Shown here piece after piece: positions 45,958 through 54,411 of a stretch of 64,000 nt of DNA. The notes under the pieces are model-generated. The model saw only the letters and a list, made by a program, of their open reading frames with translations, did no database searches and was not told the origin of the DNA. How positions within the stretch are numbered: position 1 is the first letter of the stretch; every line of letters starts with the position of its first letter. The translations under genes were made by a program, and so were the position numbers. This stretch comes from Robiginitalea myxolifaciens (lineage in GTDB: Bacteria; Bacteroidota; Bacteroidia; Flavobacteriales; Flavobacteriaceae): positions 1,763,240 to 1,827,239 of the forward strand of contig NZ_FOYQ01000001.1 of NCBI RefSeq assembly GCF_900115205.1. The letters run 5' to 3'.

Positions 45958-45974
45958 TGGTAACCGGGGCACTA

Positions 45975-47405
45975 TTAGAAAAGCAGTGGGATCACAAACT
46001 GGAAAAGCAAGACGAGGAGTGCAATAGATATGCAATTCAGGATAAAGCCCACCCGGGCCATCTGATGCACTTTGATATAGCCACTGGCAAAGACTATGGC
46101 ATTGGGAGGTGTGGCCATGGGTAGCATAAATGCACAACTACTGGCTATCGTAACCGGGATCAATAAGTGCAACATAGGGATTTCCAACCCGATAGCAATT
46201 CCCGCCACCACGGGGGCCAGCACGGCAACCAGGGCAACATTACTCATGAGTTCCGTCATGAACAACATCAGGGAGATTAACAGGAAGGCTGTAAAAAGTA
46301 TACTGATCTCGCTCTGTGCGATGGCGCCTGAAACGATATCGACCAGTCCGCTGGCCGACATTCCCCTGGCCAGCGCCAACCCACCCCCGAAAAGGATGAG
46401 TATCCCCCAGGCCAGGCGGGAAGTGTCTTTCCACTCCAAAATAAATTCCCCCCGCTTAAAATTGAAGGGTAGGGCGAAACACAGGATGGCACCAAACATA
46501 CTGATCGCTGTGTCTGTCAGGCCCAGACCAGGAATCAGGTCGTTGATCAGGGTGCGGAATATCCACAGGAAGATCGTGATGCCAAAAATGAGTAGTACCC
46601 GCCTTTCTTTGGCACTGGCCGGTCCTAATTTGTGCAACTCGTCTTTTATGACATCCCGGGAAGCTGCGAACTCCAGACCCTTACAGGGAAACATCCATTT
46701 TACGAGTACGAGATAACAAATGGTGATCAGGATGAGCGATACCGGAAGGCCAATGGTCATCCACCGCAAGAAGGAAATTTCGATGTTATACTCGTTTTCC
46801 AGTAACCCGATCAATACGGAGTTCGGCGGTGTACCAATCACCGTGGCAATTCCTCCTGCATTCGCGGAAAAAGCAATCCCGAGCATGACGCTCAGGGCAA
46901 AATTCTTATCCTTGGCGGTGAACCCGTCTTCGTCGGCAATGAGCAGGTGGATGACGGATAGGGCAATAGGAAGCATGACCACCGTACTGGCCGTGTTGCT
47001 AATCCACATGGAAAGGGTAGCCGTGGCAATCATAAAGCCCAGGATCACACGCTGCGGCCCGGTTCCTGTCTTATTGATTATCGTTAAGGCAATCCGACGG
47101 TGCAGGTTTACTTTTTCAAGGGCAAGGGCCAGCACAAATCCACCAAAAAACAGGAAGATGATCGGGCTGCCATAATTGGCCCCGACATCCGGAAGTTCCA
47201 TAATTCCCAGCAAGGGAAAAAGCAGTAGCGGGAGCAGGGCTGTAACGGAAATGGAAACGGCCTCGGTAATCCACCAGATTACCATCCAGGCAGCCATGGC
47301 CAGCACCTTGTCGCCTTCGGGGGAGACCAGGCCCCCCGGCCAGAAGGCCAGTAGTAAAAAGACGAGCGGCCCGGCTATCAGGCCTATTCCCTTTGTGCGT
47401 TCCAT
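45975..47405 (-). CDS. SLC13/DASS family sodium-coupled carboxylate transporter
   Basis: A 476-residue inner-membrane carrier with about 11-12 spans that imports di- or tricarboxylates (or sulfate-like anions) with Na+. Family features: WWITEAVSISVTALLPLLLFPLLG near the N-terminus, the first SNT motif in WISNTASTVVMLP, and the second region SNVALVAVLAPVVAGIA. The signature P-x-NA-x-V-F-A-S at the end reads PPNAIVFASGYIKV. Gene is intact and stands alone; substrate unknown. Confidence 0.92.
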   Translation of the reverse strand: MERTKGIGLIAGPLVFLLLAFWPGGLVSPEGDKVLAMAAWMVIWWITEAVSISVTALLPLLLFPLLGIMELPDVGANYGSPIIFLFFGGFVLALALEKVNLHRRIALTIINKTGTGPQRVILGFMIATATLSMWISNTASTVVMLPIALSVIHLLIADEDGFTAKDKNFALSVMLGIAFSANAGGIATVIGTPPNSVLIGLLENEYNIEISFLRWMTIGLPVSLILITICYLVLVKWMFPCKGLEFAASRDVIKDELHKLGPASAKERRVLLIFGITIFLWIFRTLINDLIPGLGLTDTAISMFGAILCFALPFNFKRGEFILEWKDTSRLAWGILILFGGGLALARGMSASGLVDIVSGAIAQSEISILFTAFLLISLMLFMTELMSNVALVAVLAPVVAGIAIGLEIPMLHLLIPVTIASSCAFMLPMATPPNAIVFASGYIKVHQMARVGFILNCISIALLVLLFQFVIPLLF

Positions 47406-47471
47406 AGATGGAAGAATTGCTGGCCTAAGCTAGGGTTTTTTTTTGTGACACTGGCCGGTAATATGCGCTGG

Positions 47472-47526
47472 CCCAACCAAACGTCGCGTTCACTCAAAGT
47501 CGCTTGATTTGCCTGGTTGGGTTTTT
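47472..47526 (+). promoter_or_regulatory. Terminator-like hairpin in the leader of the TPR gene
   Basis: CCCAACCA (47472-47479) pairs with TGGTTGGG (47514-47521), followed by TTTTT, 27 bases before the TPR start at 47554. No plus-strand gene lies before it, so this is a terminator inside a leader, as in attenuation or a riboswitch, or the end of a short transcript. The 34-base loop is longer than usual. Confidence 0.35.
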
Positions 47527-47553
47527 CAAATTGTGATTCCAAAGCAAGAAGTT

Positions 47554-48402
47554 ATGAGAAATCTGGTCCTTTTAGTTGCAATTTTTTCTGTATTCACCGG
47601 GATTGCGCAGTCCACTCCCAGAACACCGGAAAGCTGGTTCGATGATTTAACGGATTTATACTACGACGGGGATTACTGGCCCGCCCTCCTGGGGTTTGAA
47701 CGATTTCTCGCCGCCCATCCTTACTCCGAATTGCGACCCAGGGCCATGTACAATCGGGCTAGTTTGCTCCGGGAACTCGGTAAATCCGAGGAAGCCATAA
47801 TCGCCTTTAAGGAGATTATGAAATCTGATTTTGATGAATTGGAGCCCTATGGAGGCATTATGGAACAATATGCGTTGTTCAAGAATCGAAGCGCTGCACA
47901 CCTGGCCGAGCTCTACCTGGAAGCCAGGCAATACGACAAGGCGGAAACCTATGTGTATCTATACGACAAGGTGTATCCCTACAAGCACTTCTGCGGAAAT
48001 GAACTTACAGCAAGTGCCATTTACAAGGCTTCGCTTTATGCGAGGGTCTACTTTGGTCAGGGGAAATCCGAGAAGGCCATCAAGACCCTTTTACCCCATG
48101 TTTTTTACAACGGCCTGGCCGATAATGGCCAGATTACCGAACTTCTTGGAGAATATTTACCCAAGACCTACGATCGCGATCAAATGATTGCAGCCCTGGA
48201 GGAAGCTATCGGTAACTTCCGCCCCAAAAACAAAGAATTTGGCTATCTCAAACTGTATGGCGTCAAGATACCCGTGCAATCTTATGCCTTTTACGATTGG
48301 CAGTATCCAGTAACCGAAGACGTTGAAAACTTAAGCTGGAATGCGAAACTGAGTATGCTACTCGAGAATCATCCGGTTTTCGGGAGGTATTTTAACCTGT
48401 AA
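47554..48402 (+). CDS. Periplasmic TPR-repeat protein (BamD-like organisation)
   Basis: A 282-residue exported protein. The ATG at 47554 gives a signal peptide MRNLVLLVAIFSVFTGIAQ. TPR-like helices follow: YYDGDYWPALLGFERFLAAHPYSELRPRAMYNRASLLRELGKSEEAIIAFKEI, then a longer set with QYDKAETYVYLYDKVYP and GQGKSEKAIKTLLPHV. The first repeat pair resembles outer-membrane assembly proteins, but there is no lipobox, so BamD is unlikely. It overlaps lysS by 11 bases at the 3' end (convergent). No family name can be given. Confidence 0.75.
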   Translation: MRNLVLLVAIFSVFTGIAQSTPRTPESWFDDLTDLYYDGDYWPALLGFERFLAAHPYSELRPRAMYNRASLLRELGKSEEAIIAFKEIMKSDFDELEPYGGIMEQYALFKNRSAAHLAELYLEARQYDKAETYVYLYDKVYPYKHFCGNELTASAIYKASLYARVYFGQGKSEKAIKTLLPHVFYNGLADNGQITELLGEYLPKTYDRDQMIAALEEAIGNFRPKNKEFGYLKLYGVKIPVQSYAFYDWQYPVTEDVENLSWNAKLSMLLENHPVFGRYFNL

Positions 48403-50083
48403 ACCGGGCGATCAGGGCATCGTGGTCTTTTGAAATTTCGAGCAGTTCTTTCTGGCGCAATCCTTTGGTTACTTTGTCCCACTTTTTGTTGCTGAGGCCA
48501 CTCTGGGATTTCAAAGCTCCCAGTTCCATCTCCCCTTGGGTTTTTAAGATGTCAAGCACTGCTTTTTCCTCTTCGCTCAAAGCGATCGGTTTCTTTTCAG
48601 GCTTCATTTGTGGAAAGAACAGCACTTCCTGGATGGAAGCGTTGTTGGTAAGCAACATTACCAGCCGATCAATTCCAATCCCGATACCCGAGGTGGGGGG
48701 CATTCCAAATTCGAGGGCGCGCAGGAAATCCTGATCGATAAACATGGCTTCATCATCGCCTTTTTCAGAGAGACGAAGTTGTTCTTCGAACCGGCGCCGC
48801 TGGTCGATCGGGTCGTTCAACTCGGAATAGGCATTGGCAATTTCCTTTCCATTGACCATAAGCTCAAAACGCTCCGTAAGCCCCGGTTTGCTTCGATGTG
48901 CCTTGGTCAGCGGGCTCATTTCCTCCGGATAGTCAATAATGAATGTAGGCTGGATGTAGTGGTGCTCACAACATTCCCCGAAAATTTCATCGATGAGTTT
49001 GCCGACACCCATGGTTTCATCTACCTCCAGATTCAGCGATTTGGCAACCTCGCGCAATTCCGATTCCCCCATGCCGCTAACGTCATGGCCGGTGTGTTCT
49101 TTGATAGCATCTAGGATGGGTACACGAGGGTATGGTGCTGTAAAGTCAATCAGGTGCTCTCCTACCTGTACCCGGGTGCTCCCGTTGGCTTCGGTAGCCA
49201 CCCGCTCCAGTAATTGCTCCGTGGTATCCATCATCCAGAAATAGTCCTTGTAGGCCACATAGAGTTCCATTACGGTAAACTCCGGGTTGTGGGTGCGGTC
49301 CATTCCTTCGTTTCGGAAATCCTTGGAGAATTCATAGACGCCGTCAAAGCCCCCTACAATAAGGCGCTTTAAGTAGAGTTCGTTCGCAATCCTCAGGTAA
49401 AGGGGAATGTTGAGGGCATTGTGATGCGTAACGAATGGCCGCGCTGCTGCTCCCCCGGGAATGGGTTGCAGGATAGGGGTTTCTACTTCCAGGTATCCTT
49501 TCTCATTGTAAAAGGAACGAATCGTGTTGGTAACCTTGGTGCGTTTGACAAAAGTATCCCGGACTTTGGGATTTACGACAAGGTCTACATAGCGCATCCG
49601 ATAACGTTGCTCCGGGTCATTGAATTCGTCATAGACATTCCCTTCGGCATCTTTCTTGGGCAGGGGGAGTGGACGCAGGGCCTTAGCCAGCACGGTAAAA
49701 TTTTTGACCAAGACGGATTTTTCGCCTACCTGTGTGGTGAAGAGTTCTCCTTCCACCCCAAGGATATCCCCGATATCCAGTAGCTTTTTGTAAACCTCGT
49801 TATACAGGGTTTTGTCTTCCCCCGGGCAGATCTCGTCCCGGTTAAAGTACACCTGTATCCTGCCCGTACTGTCCTGCAGTTCCGCAAAAGAGGCCTTCCC
49901 CTGAATCCGTCGTGACATGAGCCGTCCGGCCAGGTTTACCGATTTGCCTTCCTCGTAGTGCTCGCGAATATCTCGCGTAAGGGTGTTGACCGGGTATTGG
50001 GCTGCGGGGAAAGGTTCGATCCCTAAATCCCTGAGCTTTTTTAGCTTATCTCTGCGAATGATTTCCTGTTCGGATAGTTGCAT
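48392..50083 (-). CDS. lysS: Lysyl-tRNA synthetase, class II
   Basis: Charges tRNA-Lys. It has 563 residues, about 60 more than usual. An OB-fold anticodon domain (about 50-155, GRLMSRRIQGKASFAELQD) precedes the class II core: motif 2 in FRNEGMDRTHNPEFTVMELYVAY and motif 3 in GIGIGIDRLVMLLT. A C-terminal extension of about 65 residues (LSEEEKAVLDILKTQG onward) is helical and winged-helix-like, as known in Bacteroidota LysRS. All core motifs are intact. A -7 element TAATTTTG is seen about 20 bases before the ATG. Confidence 0.97.
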   Translation of the reverse strand: MQLSEQEIIRRDKLKKLRDLGIEPFPAAQYPVNTLTRDIREHYEEGKSVNLAGRLMSRRIQGKASFAELQDSTGRIQVYFNRDEICPGEDKTLYNEVYKKLLDIGDILGVEGELFTTQVGEKSVLVKNFTVLAKALRPLPLPKKDAEGNVYDEFNDPEQRYRMRYVDLVVNPKVRDTFVKRTKVTNTIRSFYNEKGYLEVETPILQPIPGGAAARPFVTHHNALNIPLYLRIANELYLKRLIVGGFDGVYEFSKDFRNEGMDRTHNPEFTVMELYVAYKDYFWMMDTTEQLLERVATEANGSTRVQVGEHLIDFTAPYPRVPILDAIKEHTGHDVSGMGESELREVAKSLNLEVDETMGVGKLIDEIFGECCEHHYIQPTFIIDYPEEMSPLTKAHRSKPGLTERFELMVNGKEIANAYSELNDPIDQRRRFEEQLRLSEKGDDEAMFIDQDFLRALEFGMPPTSGIGIGIDRLVMLLTNNASIQEVLFFPQMKPEKKPIALSEEEKAVLDILKTQGEMELGALKSQSGLSNKKWDKVTKGLRQKELLEISKDHDALIARFTG

Positions 50084-50102
50084 GCCTTGAAAAAGTAAAG
50101 TG

Positions 50103-50110
50103 CAAAATTA
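50103..50110 (-). promoter_or_regulatory. -7 promoter element of lysS
   Basis: Reads TAATTTTG on the minus strand, an exact TAnnTTTG match, 19 bases upstream of the lysS ATG. The -33 TTG is not evident. Confidence 0.45.
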
Positions 50111-50180
50111 CGTTTTTGCCGGCATATTTTAGAAGCGGACTTCAATTCCGATTGAGGGATAAGCATTCGAAGGCTACAGA

Positions 50181-50780
50181 CTATTCCCCCTGTGCGTCCG
50201 GTAGCTTTGGGCTGCAGCTCAGCAGATCGCAAAGGTCGGCTTCCAGACTAATATTCGGGCGTTCGATAATCCTGCCGATTTCAACACCATTTTTCAGTAG
50301 AATAAAGGTAGGCACGCGCAGGATATTCTTACCGATGTGTTCCCCGTTTGGACTTTGCTTGTAAAATTCACTACGCCGATCCACGCCGATGAACTGGAGC
50401 TGCTCCATAGGGTAATCCAAACTTTGGAGCAGTTTCATAAATCGGGGAACTTCCCGTCGGCTATCTCCACACCAGGTACCCAGGAATACCTGTATGGCTA
50501 CGTCGTTAAGCAAGGGTTTGAGATTCTTCAGCAGTGGGGTATCTGGGGTGTATTGTTCAACACCTGGGGTATACCAGTTTTGGTAGCTACCCTGTTCAAG
50601 GTCTTCCGGATTCATCGGTCCTACCAGGAAACGCCGCCCATTCTCCAGAACAATTTCCTCCGGATAGGTTTGGGCCGATACCCCGGTATTTAATGCGGAT
50701 ACGAGCAGGGTAAATAACAACATAAAAGGGTACAGGGTTGGCCGGGATAAAGACCCGGTAATCTTTGAATTCGCAAACAT
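50181..50780 (-). CDS. Secreted thioredoxin-fold protein
   Basis: A 199-residue exported protein from the ATG at 50780 (MFANSKITGSLSRPTLYPFM, then a hydrophobic signal ending SAQ). The thioredoxin domain (about 85-185) carries GTWCGDSRREVPRFMKLL, with CGDS in place of CxxC, so only one active-site Cys remains; the cis-Pro region is RVPTFILLKNG. A single-Cys thioredoxin may act in disulfide exchange or as a structural protein. Cys residues near the C-terminus (CDLLSC) could pair. It is upstream of lysS on the same strand but with a gap of about 100 bases. Confidence 0.82.
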   Translation of the reverse strand: MFANSKITGSLSRPTLYPFMLLFTLLVSALNTGVSAQTYPEEIVLENGRRFLVGPMNPEDLEQGSYQNWYTPGVEQYTPDTPLLKNLKPLLNDVAIQVFLGTWCGDSRREVPRFMKLLQSLDYPMEQLQFIGVDRRSEFYKQSPNGEHIGKNILRVPTFILLKNGVEIGRIIERPNISLEADLCDLLSCSPKLPDAQGE

Positions 50781-50871
50781 AATCGTATGGTTTTGCTTGC
50801 GAATATGCAGGAAGCCAGGGCCTGGAATCAAGGAAAACCGGGTGGGTTTAGGGACTAGACCCGGGGTGGAT

Positions 50872-51930
50872 TTATAGTTTCAGCTGTTTTTTCAGTTCCT
50901 CCCGATTGCTTACACCAACCTTACTATACAGGTTATTGATATGGGTTTTAACCGTACTGTGGCTAATGAATAGTTGCTGGGCGATCTCTTTGTTCGTGGC
51001 ATCGGAAAGGATGGCTTCGGCAATGCGTCTTTCCTGGGAAGTCAGTTTATCAGTTATCGGGGTGGAGTTCGTTTTGGCTTTGCGAAGGCCGCGGTATAAG
51101 CCCGCATTTAGAAGCAATGAAAGGAGTAACAGGCCTGCCAGCAACAGGGTAGGCCAGGGCAGTAAATCCGCATCGCCCATAAGCATGGCCTGATCGGCCT
51201 GTAATTCCCGGGCGTATAATTCGGTGAAGGAAGCTTCGGGATACTTTAGCTGCAGCCTTTCCAGTAAACCCTGGAAATAGGTGTCCGTTTGCAATTTATC
51301 GAGGTAGTGCTCCCGAGTAAGGCTGCTTCGCTCGGATAGGAAGGTATAGATATACAGTTCCGTAAGGGGTTCTCCACTGGCCAACCCCATCGCTTTCCAC
51401 TTGTCATACCAGTGTTCGCTACGGAGTTTCAGACTTGCAGGACTTTGAACTTCGGCAAAATCCTGAGCCATAAACAGTCGTTCCTCTTCTACCGACAGCA
51501 GGTCCGCTGCGTTTGGGTTGGCAGCCTCAATAGTACAGAATATTTGGCCGGCAAAACTGCTGGGAAAATACAGGGTGTCCTGGTTGGAAGCGATAAAATT
51601 TATGGATTGTATCTGATCACATTGGGTAGCACTGTGTCCATTTTCCAGGGATTCCGAGGCGCATCCATCGAGGTGTATGCTGTAGATGCGATTGGAAATA
51701 TTGAGCATGTTCCCCCGGAATTCAAACCTCCCCAGGGAATCGCTGCGCGTGCGGCTCACAAATTGATCCGCGTAGGGGCGGGAAGACTTCCTGAAATCCT
51801 CGATCAGGGACAGGTACACCTCCTTATTTGCATTTTCAGCGCCCAGTTCACCCGCGAAATAGTACTGGGCATGTAGCACACCACAGCTAAGCCACAGGCC
51901 AAGGAGAAGGATGTTTTTCCCGATAGTCAT
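50872..51930 (-). CDS. Membrane-bound LuxR-type regulator with N-terminal extracytoplasmic domain
   Basis: A 352-residue protein from the ATG at 51930. The signal peptide MTIGKNILLLGLWLSCGVLHAQ is followed by an extracytoplasmic part of about 240 residues, beginning with a beta-domain that binds small molecules in related proteins (YYFAGELGAENANKEVYLSLIEDF, FEFRGNM), then helices. One transmembrane helix (about 255-275, LPWPTLLLAGLLLLSLLLNAGL) leads to a cytoplasmic LuxR-type helix-turn-helix (about 290-350, LTSQERRIAEAILSDATNKEIAQQLFISHSTVKTHINNLYSKV). No kinase or receiver domain is present. It is thus a direct one-component regulator. The upstream start at 51972 gives no better signal. Confidence 0.8.
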   Translation of the reverse strand: MTIGKNILLLGLWLSCGVLHAQYYFAGELGAENANKEVYLSLIEDFRKSSRPYADQFVSRTRSDSLGRFEFRGNMLNISNRIYSIHLDGCASESLENGHSATQCDQIQSINFIASNQDTLYFPSSFAGQIFCTIEAANPNAADLLSVEEERLFMAQDFAEVQSPASLKLRSEHWYDKWKAMGLASGEPLTELYIYTFLSERSSLTREHYLDKLQTDTYFQGLLERLQLKYPEASFTELYARELQADQAMLMGDADLLPWPTLLLAGLLLLSLLLNAGLYRGLRKAKTNSTPITDKLTSQERRIAEAILSDATNKEIAQQLFISHSTVKTHINNLYSKVGVSNREELKKQLKL

Positions 51931-51989
51931 AGTTACGATTCTAAAAGTAAGGGAAAATGTAACATTTTCCACCCTGCTGCGACCTATGG

Positions 51990-52169
51990 TTGAATCGTAT
52001 CTCCATTATCGTTTTGAGTCTGCTTCGTGTAATCCTGGCCATCTTATTCCCGCCGCTTGCCGTAATTGGTAAGGGTTGTGGATCGTTTCTGATTGTATTA
52101 CTTTTAACATTATGCGGTTGGGTGCCCGGCGTTATTGCGGCCCTGATTATCCTCAACAATCCGAACTGA
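51990..52169 (+). CDS. YqaE/Pmp3 family small membrane protein (TTG start)
   Basis: A 59-residue double-span protein starting at TTG (51990), with NRISIIVLSLLRVILAILFP, PLAVIGKGCGSFLIVLLL and CGWVPGVIAALIILN; the pattern PPLAV-x2-G-CG and W-x-PG-x2-HA-like end is that of the Pmp3/YqaE stress family. No ATG occurs in frame after the last upstream stop. The next gene starts 4 bases after its stop, so the two are co-transcribed. Confidence 0.8.
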   Translation: MNRISIIVLSLLRVILAILFPPLAVIGKGCGSFLIVLLLTLCGWVPGVIAALIILNNPN

Positions 52170-52173
52170 CGAC

Positions 52174-52938
52174 ATGATTCTGAAAACAGCACAATTACGC
52201 GGAAGGGCATTGGCCTTTATCCCCTGCCTCGCCCTGACCCTTACAGCCTGTAATTTTACGGAGGACATCTACATAAATTCGGATGGTACCGGAAGTGTAT
52301 CCCTGAGTTTTGATGCTTCGGAAATGATGGCCATGGCGGGGGCACTTAACGATACGGTGGAAAAAACCAAGGCTATGGATTCCGTGATGTATTTTTCCGA
52401 TATTCTGGACGAGAAGAAAGATAGTATCGCCCAGTTATCTGCGGAGGAACAAGAGCGGCTGGAGAAACTGCGACCTTACCGTATGCATATAAAAGCAGAT
52501 CCGGAGACGGAGGAGATGACCCTGTCCTTTGGACGTGATTTCGATGATATCGCTGCAATTGGGGATACTTTCGAAACTTTTCAGGATGCCAGTGCTCTGG
52601 AAAATACTCCGGGTGCGGGAGGAACACCACCTACCCCGGAAATTCGTGGCACCAGTGAAATGGAATTCAGCTTTAGGAAAGGGGTCTTTAAAAGGCAGAC
52701 TACTATTACCGACCCGGAGCGGCACAAAATGAAGGCGGATAGCCTTGCGGAATCCGCATCCTTCCTTTCCGGATCTACCTATACCCTTAAAATCCACTTC
52801 CCTTCACGGGTTAAATCCACTACAGCATCTGAAGCTACCCTGAGTATTGATGGGAAAACCCTCATCCGGCAGGTCGACCTGGTCGACTACCTCAAGGATC
52901 CCAAAATCCTGGATCTGGAGGTAGTCCTTGAAGATTGA
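52174..52938 (+). CDS. Lipoprotein of unknown function
   Basis: A 254-residue lipoprotein: signal with lipobox LTAC (about Cys26, after [23 protein letters not shown]). The mature part begins [32 protein letters not shown], with Asp/Gly-rich strands that look like one repeated beta-domain, and a helical stretch [24 protein letters not shown]. No named family. It lies between the Pmp3-like gene and lipB; its end overlaps the -33 to -7 promoter of lipB. Confidence 0.7.
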   Translation: MILKTAQLRGRALAFIPCLALTLTACNFTEDIYINSDGTGSVSLSFDASEMMAMAGALNDTVEKTKAMDSVMYFSDILDEKKDSIAQLSAEEQERLEKLRPYRMHIKADPETEEMTLSFGRDFDDIAAIGDTFETFQDASALENTPGAGGTPPTPEIRGTSEMEFSFRKGVFKRQTTITDPERHKMKADSLAESASFLSGSTYTLKIHFPSRVKSTTASEATLSIDGKTLIRQVDLVDYLKDPKILDLEVVLED

Positions 52939-52965
52939 AGCTCTCGCGGCGGATGCCTACCTTTG
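52935..52965 (+). promoter_or_regulatory. lipB promoter (TTG-N20-TACCTTTG)
   Basis: TTG at 52935-52937 and TACCTTTG at 52958-52965, 20 bases apart, form a perfect Bacteroidota promoter. The -7 element ends only 4 bases before the lipB ATG at 52970, so the message would be leaderless or nearly so. Confidence 0.7.
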
Positions 52966-52969
52966 CACT

Positions 52970-53671
52970 ATGAATAAACAGGTAGCTGTCGAAGATCTCG
53001 GACTCATGGATTTTGGCGTGTGCTGGGAAGAGCAGGAACGTCGTTTTCAGGGTATCCTCGATATCAAAATTCGCAACAGGCGGGAAAACGCTGGTTTGGT
53101 CACCCCGAACTACTTTCTTTTTGTGGAGCATCCCCATGTGTTTACCCTGGGGAAAAGTGGGGATAAGACCAATTTACTGGCCAGTAAGGAAATCCTGGAA
53201 TCCAGGGGGGCTTCCTTCTACCACATTAACCGTGGGGGCGATATTACCTACCATGGCCCCGGTCAAATTGTAGGCTATCCGATCCTTGATCTCGAGAATT
53301 TCTTTATCGATATCCATAAATACCTGCGCCTGCTGGAGGAAATGGTGATTCTCACCCTGGCCGATTATGGGCTTAAAGGGGAGCGTTCCAAAGGAGAAAC
53401 CGGAGTTTGGCTCGATGTTGGAACATCTCGTGCGCGAAAGATCTGCGCCATGGGCGTGCGCGCCAGCCGCTGGGTTACCATGCACGGCTTTGCGTTTAAT
53501 GTAAACACGGACCTGAGCTATTTTGATCTGATGATCCCCTGTGGCATACGGGATAAAGGCGTGACTTCCCTGCAAGCCGAACTCGGCCGCGCTGTGCCCA
53601 CCCGGGAGGTAAAAGCACGCCTCCTCCATCATTTTATGGAACTTTTCGAGGCGGAGACCCAGGCGGTTTAA
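52970..53671 (+). CDS. lipB: Octanoyl-[acyl-carrier-protein]:protein octanoyltransferase LipB
   Basis: Moves octanoyl from acyl carrier protein to lipoyl domains, the first step of protein lipoylation. It has 233 residues from the ATG at 52970; an upstream ATG in the open frame (52928) lies within the previous gene and ahead of the -7 element, so it is rejected. Motifs: [17 protein letters not shown] (88-104), [25 protein letters not shown] with Lys157, and [13 protein letters not shown] with nucleophile Cys191. All catalytic residues are present. Confidence 0.97.
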   Translation: MNKQVAVEDLGLMDFGVCWEEQERRFQGILDIKIRNRRENAGLVTPNYFLFVEHPHVFTLGKSGDKTNLLASKEILESRGASFYHINRGGDITYHGPGQIVGYPILDLENFFIDIHKYLRLLEEMVILTLADYGLKGERSKGETGVWLDVGTSRARKICAMGVRASRWVTMHGFAFNVNTDLSYFDLMIPCGIRDKGVTSLQAELGRAVPTREVKARLLHHFMELFEAETQAV

Positions 53672-54402
53672 CGGGAAATGCCACTCAACTCCATGCGGCT
53701 GATCAGCTTGCCATTCTGATTGTACGTTTCCGTCTTGACCATGCCCACTCCTTCGGCCAACCAAAGTTTCGAAGGAAAGGTTTTGTCGGCCATCATCATT
53801 TTTGATTGGGTGTTGCTGGAGATCACATAGCACTCAAAAGTTCCGGCCTCTGTGGTAATGGATTCCTTGGCTTCGACCTTGCGGTCAGTAGTGTTCACCT
53901 CCATATTCATGTTCATCGCTCCCATACTCAGTTTCATCTGAACATCAGCATCGGGGAGCTCCATGCCTACTTCCAGATTATTGGGAAGTTCCAGGTCGGT
54001 TCCTGTTATTTCTGCTTCCATTTGTTCCTGCTGGAGTAGCATGGCGCTGGAGAGTAAGGACTCGAAATCGATATGGACCACGTTGTCGTTACAGCTCATG
54101 GAATAAGACGAAGTGAATTCTTCTTTCCCCTTGGCGTTGGCAAACCCCATTTGCACCGTAGCTTCCACACCACCAGCGGTGGATGTTACCTCGGTGAATT
54201 CCTGCCATTGTGTACCTTCCAGTTTATCTTTCTTCCCGTAGAGTTTGTATTCCAAACGGACCCCTTCTTCGATGGGATAGTACGTGCTGCAATTCTGTGC
54301 CTTTAGGCCAGGACCTAAAAAAAATAACAAGAGGGTGGTTAAGGCAACAAGTGAGGCGGGCTTTAAGGGCTTCAGATTTGCAGGGTTTAGTAAATTCTTC
54401 AT
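53668..54402 (-). CDS. Secreted protein of the TapB/DUF3108-like type
   Basis: A 244-residue exported protein: signal ending LKAQ, then [35 protein letters not shown], and near the end [20 protein letters not shown], the typical frame of DUF3108/TapB beta-barrel lipid-binding-like domains. The middle holds [22 protein letters not shown]. No catalytic site is apparent. It lies between lipB (overlapping its end by 4 bases, convergent) and an OmpA-family gene on the same strand. Confidence 0.72.
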   Translation of the reverse strand: MKNLLNPANLKPLKPASLVALTTLLLFFLGPGLKAQNCSTYYPIEEGVRLEYKLYGKKDKLEGTQWQEFTEVTSTAGGVEATVQMGFANAKGKEEFTSSYSMSCNDNVVHIDFESLLSSAMLLQQEQMEAEITGTDLELPNNLEVGMELPDADVQMKLSMGAMNMNMEVNTTDRKVEAKESITTEAGTFECYVISSNTQSKMMMADKTFPSKLWLAEGVGMVKTETYNQNGKLISRMELSGISR

Positions 54403-54411
54403 GGGATTGGC

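Noticed and set aside
47554-48402. BamD (outer-membrane assembly lipoprotein)
   Set aside because: The TPR pattern is similar but there is no lipobox and the rest of the protein does not follow BamD.
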